NCBI GenBank assembly: GCA_937967775.1
Contig: CALCJH010000311.1
Coordinates: forward strand, 1 to 5,586
Reading direction: 5' to 3'
Source of the DNA: an uncultured bacterium
GTDB taxonomy: Bacteria > Armatimonadota > UBA5829 > DSUL01
DNA length: 5,586 bases
The notes beneath the pieces were generated by a model that worked only from the letters and a program-made list of their open reading frames with translations, searched no databases and was not told where the DNA came from. How positions within the stretch are numbered: position 1 is the first letter of the stretch; the number at the start of each line of letters is the position of its first letter. A program made the position numbers and the translations under genes. This document shows positions 1 to 5,154 of the stretch, one piece after another.

Positions 1-347
1 ACCTTGGTGAACAGGTTGGAGTTCACGATCAGGCAGGAGCCGATGGCAGGCAGGGACTGCGCGAAATAGCTCCAGAGCAGCAATCCGGCCAGATAGAACG
101 GAACGTGCGGCATCCCGTCCGTTGCCAGCCGCGCCACGTTCCCAAAGATGATGGTGAATACAAGGGTGGTCAGAAGCGGCTGGATGACGAACCACGCCGG
201 TCCCAACACCGTCTGCTTATACTTCGAGACGAAGTCCCTTCGTACCAGCAGAAGTATCAGATCCCGGTAGTGGAGTAATTCCCTCCAGCGGATGTCAAAC
301 CAGCCCTTGCTGGGCTCGATGACAAGCTCGTAGTTCGTCGCGGGCAA
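1..347 (-). CDS. ABC-2 type transporter permease, polysaccharide/polyol-phosphate export type (N-terminal part)
   Basis: The 115 complete codons visible here encode the N-terminus of an inner-membrane permease of the Wzm/KpsM/TagG kind, which with an ATPase partner exports undecaprenyl-linked polysaccharide or teichoic-acid-like polymers. Seen in sequence: an opening YELVIEPSKGW (residues 6-16); the amphipathic interface-helix pattern HYRDLILLLVRRDF (26-39); the family signature KYKQTVLGPAW (42-52); a first membrane segment at about 51-69; and a second starting near 83 (FYLAGLLLWSYF). The start is TTG at 345-347. No ATG, GTG or other TTG lies between it and the in-frame upstream TGA, and a GAGG sits 5 bases before it. 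The C-terminus lies beyond the window edge, so the ATPase gene that usually adjoins it is not visible. It is separated from the MDR gene by 313 bases and probably belongs to another transcription unit. The family is confident; the exported polymer is unknown. Confidence 0.9.
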   Translation of the reverse strand, partial: MPATNYELVIEPSKGWFDIRWRELLHYRDLILLLVRRDFVSKYKQTVLGPAWFVIQPLLTTLVFTIIFGNVARLATDGMPHVPFYLAGLLLWSYFAQSLPAIGSCLIVNSNLFTK

Positions 348-352
348 TCCTA

Positions 353-356
353 CCTC
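353..356 (-). promoter_or_regulatory. Shine-Dalgarno site fixing the TTG start of the ABC permease
   Basis: The minus strand reads GAGG, five bases (TAGGA) and then TTG. This supports the TTG at 345-347 as the real start, since the reading frame offers no other conventional start codon upstream. Confidence 0.6.
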
Positions 357-362
357 GCTAGA

Positions 363-376
363 CTCGCCGGCGCGAG
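363..376. repeat. GC-rich inverted repeat just upstream of the permease start
   Basis: CTCGC (363-367) and GCGAG (372-376) flank a CGGC loop, and two copies of the self-complementary GCCGGC overlap it. The hairpin would sit in the permease mRNA leader a few bases before the ribosome binding site, so it could affect translation initiation. That effect is inference only. Confidence 0.3.
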
Positions 377-503
377 CCGGCCGTAGTGTAAGGGAAAAGG
401 GAGTGAGCGCCGCAGCTAGCCTCCTACCCCCATCTCACAGATTCATTCCATCATACCCACGTCTCGGTGATACGCGCGTTATACCCGGAAAGTTGCAGAC
501 TCA

Positions 504-517
504 GGAGGATCTCCTCC
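504..517. repeat. Short perfect inverted repeat (GGAGG-ATCT-CCTCC)
   Basis: The plus strand reads GGAGG, ATCT, CCTCC: a 5-bp stem with a 4-base loop. Two more pairs (CA with TG) are possible if one C is bulged. It lies about 157 bases before the permease start, in its likely leader or promoter region. It could be an operator half-site pair or a small leader hairpin; function is unknown. Confidence 0.3.
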
Positions 518-579
518 CTGCCTCCCCCGCGGCAACCCGGCACGTAACAGACAACCCTGCGAGCGCCGGGCTGCGGCTG

Positions 580-612
580 CGCTCCGTGCGCCCACTGCTG
601 CCGCTCGGAGCG
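580..612 (-). terminator. Possible hairpin downstream of the MDR gene
   Basis: CGCTCCG (580-586) and CGGAGCG (606-612) are perfect 7-base inverted repeats separated by 19 bases. They lie about 50 bases past the MDR stop codon in the direction of transcription. In RNA they could form a GC-rich stem at the end of the putative operon. There is no following T run on the minus strand, so this is not a classical intrinsic terminator; it could protect the 3' end or be chance in GC-rich DNA. Confidence 0.25.
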
Positions 613-660
613 AAGTGCGTCCGTTCATTCCGCTGCATCGCAGGCGCTCCTTACTCCCGG

Positions 661-1608
661 TTACCACACGAATACGGTCCCCATCAGTTTCTCTGGATTG
701 TCCCGGAGTGTTTCGTAAATCTGCGGAGCCTGATCCACCGGGACCACGTCCTGCACCACCGGTGAAATACGAAGCCTGCCTTCGGCGGTCAGGCTGTGCA
801 CCATTTGCAGGTCGCTCAGGTCGAAATGGTTGTTCTGCCGGATGGTGATCTCGCGGGACTGTCCCAGGTTGAAGGTGTAGCGCACTTCACTTCGTCCGGC
901 GATCAGCATCACCCTGCCGCGGGGCGCTGCGGCCCTCAGGAGATGGTCTTCCATTCCCGGCACGCCGGCGAAGTCCATGACCACGTCGAACGCTTCTTCA
1001 GGAATCGCCTCTTCCCACCGTGTCTCTGCGGTGTTGATGATCGCGCTCGCGGCTCCGATCTGGCGGGCGATCTCAAGACGGGGCTCCACTATGTCGCAGA
1101 TAGACACATCTGCGCCCGAGATGGCAGCCAACTGCGCCGCGATCTGACCGATCACCCCCGCGCCCACCACCAGAACCCGCTCGCTCTCCCGAATCTCCGC
1201 ATTGCGGCAGGTCCGCATCGCCACGCTGGCCATTCCGAAGAGTGCCGCGTCGCGCCGGTCCACACTGGGCCTGAGACGCACCACCAGCCAGTCTTCCGGG
1301 AAAGTCGCGAACTCAAGATGGTCAGAAGAGGAGAAAACAAGGTCTCCTCTCCGCAGGGTGGTCACTTCTGGCCCGCACTCGATGACCTCGCCGACGTTCT
1401 GATACCCCCGCGGAGCGGGAAGCCGGTCCTCCGGGCGGGCGTAGTTTCCGCCGACGAGGTCATTCCGCTCCGTGCCATTGGTGACTCCGGAGTAGATGGT
1501 CCGGGTGCGCACCTGGTTGCCCTCCGGGGCAGGGGCGTCCGGCCAGTCGTGTACGAGAACCTTCTCCCGCCTTCCGTCAGCCCGAAGACGGGTCACCAGC
1601 GCTCGCAA
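661..1608 (-). CDS. Zinc-less medium-chain dehydrogenase/reductase (MDR), BchC/sorbitol-dehydrogenase-like
   Basis: This 315-residue protein is a cytoplasmic NAD(P)-dependent oxidoreductase of the MDR (alcohol dehydrogenase) superfamily. The N-terminal GroES-like part covers about 1-125 and the Rossmann domain about 140-260. The nucleotide-binding glycines are in VVGAGVIGQIAAQL (147-160), and the acidic D172 at the end of the second strand suggests NAD rather than NADP. The usual zinc ligands are missing: the Cys of the GxCGTD region is replaced in SGVTNGTE (40-47), GHE is replaced by RGYQNVGE (67-74), and there is no four-Cys structural-zinc lobe. This matches the zinc-free MDR group that includes bacteriochlorophyllide dehydrogenase-like proteins; the substrate cannot be deduced. 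The start is TTG at 1606-1608, because an in-frame TGA lies five codons upstream and a GAGG stands 8 bases before the TTG. The gap to the cupin stop is 12 bases, indicating co-transcription. At 315 residues it is slightly shorter than typical 340-350-residue MDRs. Confidence 0.85.
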   Translation of the reverse strand: MRALVTRLRADGRREKVLVHDWPDAPAPEGNQVRTRTIYSGVTNGTERNDLVGGNYARPEDRLPAPRGYQNVGEVIECGPEVTTLRRGDLVFSSSDHLEFATFPEDWLVVRLRPSVDRRDAALFGMASVAMRTCRNAEIRESERVLVVGAGVIGQIAAQLAAISGADVSICDIVEPRLEIARQIGAASAIINTAETRWEEAIPEEAFDVVMDFAGVPGMEDHLLRAAAPRGRVMLIAGRSEVRYTFNLGQSREITIRQNNHFDLSDLQMVHSLTAEGRLRISPVVQDVVPVDQAPQIYETLRDNPEKLMGTVFVW

Positions 1609-1616
1609 ACCATTGT

Positions 1617-1620
1617 CCTC
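1617..1620 (-). promoter_or_regulatory. Shine-Dalgarno site fixing the TTG start of the MDR gene
   Basis: GAGG lies 8 bases upstream of TTG 1606-1608 and directly follows the TGA of the cupin gene (1621-1623). An ATG at 1611-1613 is nearer to the site, but it is out of frame and opens only a six-codon frame, so the TTG is the productive start. Confidence 0.55.
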
Positions 1621-2002
1621 TCACGGTCGTGTGCTGTGATCACTGCTTCCTTGCGAATACCGGCCCCTCGGCCTACGCACCAGATGCAGCTCCGGAATGT
1701 ATCCTTCGTGCTCCACGTAGTAATGTCCGGGCCGATGGCAACCCTCCGGGAGCGTGCCGTTGAAAACGGCGATGCGGAAGTCCTCGCTGTTGGGGCCGTC
1801 CGAGCCGTGCTCGAAGCCGGCCGGCACCATCCACACGTCGCCGGCCTCCAGTTCGAAATCCTGCCGCGCTCCCGCGCGGTCAATCCAGTATCCTGTTCCC
1901 CCTCCCGGCCAGGATGAGCCAGGTCTCATCGTGATCATGGAAGTGCTTTTCGCACTGCGGAAGCGCGAAGCCCTCGTTCATCAATCCTTTGTGCAGTGCC
2001 AC
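1621..2002 (-). pseudogene. Small single-domain cupin protein, interrupted by an apparent +1-base frameshift
   Basis: Two adjacent frames together spell one complete cupin of about 126 residues. The 5' frame starts at GTG 2000-2002, with a GAGG 7 bases upstream, and runs to a TGA at 1880-1882. It carries cupin motif 1, KHFHDHDETWLILAGRG (residues 19-35), with probable metal ligands H20, H22 and E26. The downstream frame continues from the same point with TGYWIDRAG and then cupin motif 2, GDVWMVPAGFEHG (54-66), with H65 as the fourth ligand. It ends at TGA 1621-1623. Removing one G from the G5 run at 1898-1902 joins the frames without a break. Such cupins bind a metal and act as isomerases, sugar-binding or sensor proteins; which one is unknown. 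The MDR follows 12 bases later. Either the gene is broken in this genome or the extra base is a sequencing or assembly error; a downstream-only start at 1936-1938 would lack motif 1. Confidence 0.8.
1898..1902 (-). other. Frameshift site in the cupin gene (G5 run)
   Basis: On the minus strand the codons GCC GGG AGG GGG AAC lead to a premature TGA. With one G fewer they become GCC GGG AGG GGA ACA GGA TAC TGG and continue into the second cupin motif. The homopolymer makes an indel error or a replication slip the simplest explanation. Confidence 0.8.
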
Positions 2003-2009
2003 TGATTTG

Positions 2010-2013
2010 CCTC
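2010..2013 (-). promoter_or_regulatory. Shine-Dalgarno site supporting the GTG start of the cupin gene
   Basis: GAGG is followed by 7 bases and GTG (2000-2002). The next in-frame ATG, seven codons later (1979-1981), has only a GGA at poor spacing, so the GTG is preferred. Confidence 0.5.
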
Positions 2014-2033
2014 GGGTTCTCCCGGATGTCGTG

Positions 2034-2822
2034 CTAGAACACGTCTCTCGCGCCCTTCGAGACGTCCCAGACGTGCTGCGGCCTTGAAGGGTCGGTCATC
2101 GTGTCGTCGTAGTAGTACCAGTTGCCGTCGTAGCCGCTCAGTGAGTTGTAAGGGATGTCAATGTGTCCCACGTGGCAGTCCAGGAAGACCGCGTTCACTC
2201 GCTTGGTGTCGGTGGTCTTCGGCTGGTTCCAAAGCAGCGGGTTCGCCGCATCGTAATGCCATGCCTCTTCGTAGAACAGACAGGTCTTGGAAGGGTAGGC
2301 CACAGCGGACTGCTTGATGGGCCGCTCGTAGTAGTTGGCATAGTAGTTCAGGGCGTGCTTGAAATAGTAGCTGCTGCCCACCTCGTATGGCAGCCAGACA
2401 ATCCCTTGCATCTGCTGCTTCTTCTGATCCTTCCATTCCAGAGGACACTTGAAGATGGCCAGCGACTTTGTGTAGGGCCACAGAGCCTTGGCCAGTCCTG
2501 CGGGCTGTCCGCTTGAGTCCCGGTAGCGATGGGAGAACTCCTGGATCCACCGGCCGCCCAGAGCGTTGGAGTAGGGGTTCTGATAGGGGATTCCCACCGA
2601 AGTCTGGTCAGCGTAACATCCGTTCCAGTCGTTCAGATACTGCTCCACCGCCAGGGCGAGCTGCTTCATATTGGACTTGCAGGTCGCGTCTTTGGCCCTT
2701 TGCCGCGCCCGGGCGAACACCGGGAAAAGGATGGCCGCCAGGATGGCGATGATGGCGATGACCACCAGCAGCTCGATCAACGTAAACCCGGCTCTGCGCC
2801 GCCTGAAGAAAAAGCTGTTCAT
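2034..2822 (-). CDS. Pseudopilin-type protein with prepilin N-terminal cleavage/methylation motif (H-X9-DG-like family)
   Basis: This 262-residue protein has a type IV prepilin-like N-terminus: a short basic leader (RRRR, 7-10), the cleavage site [11 protein letters not shown] with G12 as the last leader residue, the conserved Glu at mature position 5 (E17), and a hydrophobic helix over about 13-34. The prepilin peptidase would cut and methylate it; the helix then anchors it in the inner membrane or packs into a pilus-like fibre. After the helix comes [26 protein letters not shown] (33-58 by position), typical of the expanded pseudopilin families of Armatimonadota and planctomycete-like bacteria. 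The large globular part is rich in Tyr and Trp and ends near FLDCHVGH (213-220), where related proteins usually read DGHV; here the Gly is a Cys. The ATG is preceded by AAGGAG at 7-base spacing. It lies between the GH43-like gene (65 bases upstream) and the cupin (31 bases downstream), with no other pilus assembly genes in view. Confidence 0.9.
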   Translation of the reverse strand: MNSFFFRRRRAGFTLIELLVVIAIIAILAAILFPVFARARQRAKDATCKSNMKQLALAVEQYLNDWNGCYADQTSVGIPYQNPYSNALGGRWIQEFSHRYRDSSGQPAGLAKALWPYTKSLAIFKCPLEWKDQKKQQMQGIVWLPYEVGSSYYFKHALNYYANYYERPIKQSAVAYPSKTCLFYEEAWHYDAANPLLWNQPKTTDTKRVNAVFLDCHVGHIDIPYNSLSGYDGNWYYYDDTMTDPSRPQHVWDVSKGARDVF

Positions 2823-2829
2823 GGTTTTT

Positions 2830-2835
2830 CTCCTT
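2830..2835 (-). promoter_or_regulatory. Strong Shine-Dalgarno site of the pseudopilin gene
   Basis: AAGGAG is 7 bases upstream of the ATG at 2820-2822. It is the best match to the anti-Shine-Dalgarno consensus in the window and suggests the pseudopilin is translated more strongly than its neighbours. Confidence 0.7.
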
Positions 2836-2887
2836 CTATGTCATCGCTGAACGCTCTTATGGCGTCGCGGAACTCTTCCTGGGTACA

Positions 2888-3904
2888 TTATAGGTCGTCT
2901 GGCGCTCCGCAGTGTGGCTGGCCCGCCGGTTCCCAATGCTCAAGATCACGGGAGCGGGAGATCCCCAGACGGTTGTGGCCGCGCTTCAGGAACGTCTGAC
3001 CCTCGGTGTTGCCGGCGTATAGCAGATACCAGCACCCGTCACCCATCCTGCCGGGCAGCATAAGAGCCGAGGCGTTGGCCCGGTCGCGCGTGTTGAACTC
3101 TTCCTGTGCGACGTCCAAGCGGTAACCGTCCACCCAGGTCAGCCAGTCCTCGAGCCGCGTTCCGTCTCCTTCCATCGTGAAGAGGACCGGGAACATCGTG
3201 CTGCCGTCCATTTTGGTGCTTGTCAGAAGCCGCCATTTGCCGTCAATGAACAGCAGCTGGTAGTTCTCGTTCCAGGTAACCTCCCGGCCGTCCCGCATCC
3301 ATGTTTTCGGATATCCGTCGCCGATCAACCGGAACTTCCCTTCCATCGAGTCGCCAACGGCGCACCGGGTGGTCTGGACCTCTTTCCAGAACAGGATCAC
3401 CTTGCCCTGCCAGGAGGCGACGGCGGCGTCAATGGCACGGACTCTGCGCGTCAGGTTCGCCGCCAGTGGCCTGGCCGGGCTCCAGTTCTTCAGATCCTTG
3501 CTGCTGCGGAAGAACAACTGGTTCGGCTGGTCCTCCTTGTCGCCCCAGGAGTTGTAGCAGAGATACCAGGTGTCGCCGATGCGTGCGACATCCGGGCTGC
3601 ACATCCCGATCCAGTCATCCTCGCGGCCGTCCAGGTTCACCAGGGGTTCGGAGAAGGTCTTGAAGTCGGGGGTGGTCACCTGCACAACGTGGCTTCGCAC
3701 GCGTCCCCGGTCCTCATAAAAGGCGGAAAAGAAGAGGTGAAAGTTGCCGTCCTGATACACGCAGGCGTAGTCCTTGATGGACCAGTCGGCATATGCGAGG
3801 ACCGGGTTCTTCAGGGAGGTCCAGTCTAAAGGTTCGGTTGCAGCGCCCGCCACGGGGACAGCCGCCAGAAGGACAGCCAGGAACGCCAGAATCTCGTCAG
3901 TCAT
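2888..3904 (-). CDS. Secreted GH43-like five-bladed beta-propeller protein (putative glycoside hydrolase)
   Basis: This 338-residue protein has a hydrophobic N-terminus ending in AVPVAGA (residues 15-21), a likely signal-peptidase I site, so it should act in the periplasm or outside. The body shows repeated blades of the GH43/GH32-like five-bladed propeller: DWSIKDYACVYQDGNFHLFFSAF (40-62), SPDVARIGDTWYLCYNSWG (103-121), AIDAAVASWQGKVILFWKE (157-175), NENYQLLFIDGKWRLLTST (212-230) and GCWYLLYAGNT (290-300). Blade-end motifs recur: TTPDFKTFS, SSKDLKNWS, SRDLEHWEP. D45, D105 and D159 lie at places where propeller glycosidases carry acidic catalytic residues, but I cannot assign the triad. ATG 3902-3904 is chosen because GAGGGAG lies 6 bases before it. 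A longer frame from 4000 would overlap the preceding gene and bury the signal peptide. The signal peptide is odd in having no Lys/Arg before the hydrophobic core. Substrate unknown; it might be a non-catalytic sugar-binding propeller. Confidence 0.78.
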   Translation of the reverse strand: MTDEILAFLAVLLAAVPVAGAATEPLDWTSLKNPVLAYADWSIKDYACVYQDGNFHLFFSAFYEDRGRVRSHVVQVTTPDFKTFSEPLVNLDGREDDWIGMCSPDVARIGDTWYLCYNSWGDKEDQPNQLFFRSSKDLKNWSPARPLAANLTRRVRAIDAAVASWQGKVILFWKEVQTTRCAVGDSMEGKFRLIGDGYPKTWMRDGREVTWNENYQLLFIDGKWRLLTSTKMDGSTMFPVLFTMEGDGTRLEDWLTWVDGYRLDVAQEEFNTRDRANASALMLPGRMGDGCWYLLYAGNTEGQTFLKRGHNRLGISRSRDLEHWEPAGQPHCGAPDDL

Positions 3905-3910
3905 ACGCGT

Positions 3911-3917
3911 CTCCCTC
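3911..3917 (-). promoter_or_regulatory. Shine-Dalgarno site deciding the start of the GH43-like gene
   Basis: GAGGGAG lies 6 bases upstream of ATG 3902-3904. This favours that start over the in-frame ATG at 3998-4000, which lies inside the upstream gene, and over a GTG in between. Confidence 0.65.
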
Positions 3918-3931
3918 TTTTTTGTGGAGCT

Positions 3932-3988
3932 GCCTGTGGGGAGCACACGGCGAGCGCGTGGTTGCGGAAGTCGGGTCTGCTCACAGGC
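3932..3988 (-). repeat. Intercistronic inverted repeat spanning the C45 stop codon
   Basis: GCCTGTG (3932-3938) and CACAGGC (3982-3988) are a perfect 7-base inverted repeat. After a three-base bulge, a further AGCA/TGCT pairing extends the stem. In the transcript the hairpin would enclose the stop codon of the C45 gene and end about 15 bases before the ribosome binding site of the GH43-like gene. No T run follows, so it is more likely an mRNA stability or processing element than a terminator. Function is inferred only. Confidence 0.35.
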
Positions 3989-5144
3989 GGCCCGGCTCAC
4001 GCGACATCAGCTCCCTGATGTTGAGATAGGTATAGGGCTGTTCACTCGCGGGCGACCCATCAGCCGTTGCGTGCGCCACCCAGAGCTCGCCCGTCCCGGG
4101 CGACATCAGGGCGTTGTGCAAGTTGTGCTGCATCGCCACAGGGCGTCTCATCAACTCGATCGCCTCAACCGGTCCGATCTTCCCGTACTGCTCCCGCACC
4201 CGTTCTGCCAGAAGCCGGTACCGCTCATCTTTAGAAAGAAGCACACCATCCTCGATCGGGATGTCCAGCGGAGGGCGCTTCTCTCCCGGCCCCACGAACT
4301 CGATCTTCTCAGTCGTGGCCCACACTCCTACAGCCGAAGGGATGGATGCGTCCGACAGGACGTAATAGTACTCGCACGTCCTCTGGCTGTCCCGGAAAAG
4401 CGCAATGGCTTTCTTCAGGGAGTCTGCCTCTTCTAACCCCCTGCGCATCAGGAATGCCATCGGGGTTCCGTCCCACTGGCCCATTCCTCCTCCGCCCATC
4501 TCTCCGAAGCCAATGCCGTTGAGGTTCATGCCGGTCACCGAGCCCACGAACCCCGCATAGCCTACGGAAACGAACGGGATGTGCCCCTCCGGCTCTGCAA
4601 TGATCACCACGTTGTGATCCTGCAGGCCCATCGTCACGCCGTAGTCTAGGATCCGTCCGTGCAGAAGACGTCCGTCGCGAGTCGCCTTCCCGAAGAGCGC
4701 GAATCCGCTGCAGTGGAAGAATTCCGGCACGGTGTTAGCCCGCCGGAGCTTCTCGAACGTCTGTCCGGAGGCATCCGCCAGAGCCTTCATCTCCCTGACG
4801 AAGCGCTCCGGGATATGCGGAAGCTGCGTCTTCCAGACCCCGTCGAAGGAGGCGTTGGCGAAGTCGGCCATCGGTCCCATCTGCACCATCTGGTGCTTTT
4901 CCAGCTTCTTGAGCAGCTCCGCGATATGCTCCTTGAGCAGCGCGCCGTGCTGGCGGCCCATCTCTTCGGGCGTGCCCTTCAGGTGGAGCACCAGCTGGGG
5001 CCCCACGCGTTCTAGGTATCCCTTGCCCTCGTGTGCGATCAGCTCCCGCGCGGGCATCGGCTGCGCTGCCAGTGCAGCGGCAAGGGAAAGCATCAGGGCA
5101 GCGGCGAGGGCGCCGCGAGTCATCGGTTTCAGCGGATACATCAC
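3981..5144 (-). CDS. Secreted C45-family Ntn-hydrolase / acyl-CoA:6-APA acyltransferase-like protein
   Basis: This 387-residue protein resembles the C45 (acyl-CoA:6-aminopenicillanic acid acyltransferase-like) group of N-terminal-nucleophile hydrolases. These proteins cleave themselves before a Cys that then acts as nucleophile to hydrolyse or transfer acyl-amide groups. Residues 1-27 form a signal peptide (basic start with K6 and R10, hydrophobic core, ALAA before Q28). The helical pro-region has GTPEEMGRQHGALLKEH (57-73), a family signature. C145 in FHCSGFALFGKATRDGRLLHGR (143-164) is the predicted autoprocessing nucleophile; RILDYG (164-169) stands where homologues often have RNxD. A Gly-rich strand, GMNLNGIGFGEMGGGGMG, follows at 205-222. 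Start: GTG 5142-5144 or the adjacent ATG 5139-5141, 6 and 9 bases after a GAGG. The upstream gene stops only 8 bases before the GTG and its TGA overlaps this GAGG, so the two are probably translationally coupled. The substrate is unknown. Confidence 0.85.
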   Translation of the reverse strand: MMYPLKPMTRGALAAALMLSLAAALAAQPMPARELIAHEGKGYLERVGPQLVLHLKGTPEEMGRQHGALLKEHIAELLKKLEKHQMVQMGPMADFANASFDGVWKTQLPHIPERFVREMKALADASGQTFEKLRRANTVPEFFHCSGFALFGKATRDGRLLHGRILDYGVTMGLQDHNVVIIAEPEGHIPFVSVGYAGFVGSVTGMNLNGIGFGEMGGGGMGQWDGTPMAFLMRRGLEEADSLKKAIALFRDSQRTCEYYYVLSDASIPSAVGVWATTEKIEFVGPGEKRPPLDIPIEDGVLLSKDERYRLLAERVREQYGKIGPVEAIELMRRPVAMQHNLHNALMSPGTGELWVAHATADGSPASEQPYTYLNIRELMSREPGRL

Positions 5145-5150
5145 CTATTT

Positions 5151-5154
5151 CCTC
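5151..5154 (-). promoter_or_regulatory. Shine-Dalgarno site overlapping the upstream stop codon
   Basis: The minus strand reads TGAGG: the stop codon TGA (5153-5155) of the upstream gene shares bases with the GAGG that serves the C45 gene. GTG lies 6 bases and ATG 9 bases downstream. This layout is typical of translational coupling, and either codon may be used. Confidence 0.55.

Larger units (their letters stand above)
348..660. other. Gene-free intergenic stretch with inverted repeats
   Basis: These 313 bases lie between the stop of the MDR gene and the start of the permease gene. I see no convincing gene in either direction. An open frame on the plus strand from 403 runs into the MDR gene, but its product is rich in Arg/Pro/Ser and has no recognisable domain. 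The stretch holds three inverted repeats (580-612, 504-517 and 363-376). On the minus strand there is also a TATGAT hexamer at 450-455, which could be a -10 box for the permease, but no good -35 stands at 16-18 bases from it. The region probably contains the end of the upstream operon and the promoter and leader of the permease gene. Confidence 0.6.

Noticed and set aside
403..765. Open reading frame of 120 codons on the plus strand in the intergenic gap
   Set aside because: It overlaps the 3' end of the MDR gene, has no recognisable domain, is rich in Arg/Pro/Ser as expected of shadow frames in GC-rich DNA, and runs against the direction of all real genes.
1593..1883. 96-codon minus-strand frame overlapping the cupin gene
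   Set aside because: It is the out-of-frame continuation around the frameshift; its product lacks the cupin motifs, which are in the other two frames.
796..1917. Long plus-strand open frame (373 codons) opposite the MDR and cupin genes
   Set aside because: It is the antisense shadow of two well-supported genes; its translation is His/Arg/Pro-rich with no domain pattern.
2735..2762. Short repeated GATGGCGAT units resembling a tandem repeat
   Set aside because: They encode the Ala/Ile-rich hydrophobic helix of the pseudopilin ([11 protein letters not shown]) and reflect codon repetition, not a separate repeat element.
3905..4000. N-terminal extension of the GH43-like gene to an ATG at 3998-4000
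   Set aside because: It would overlap the preceding gene, has no good ribosome binding site, and would place a 32-residue basic stretch before the signal peptide.
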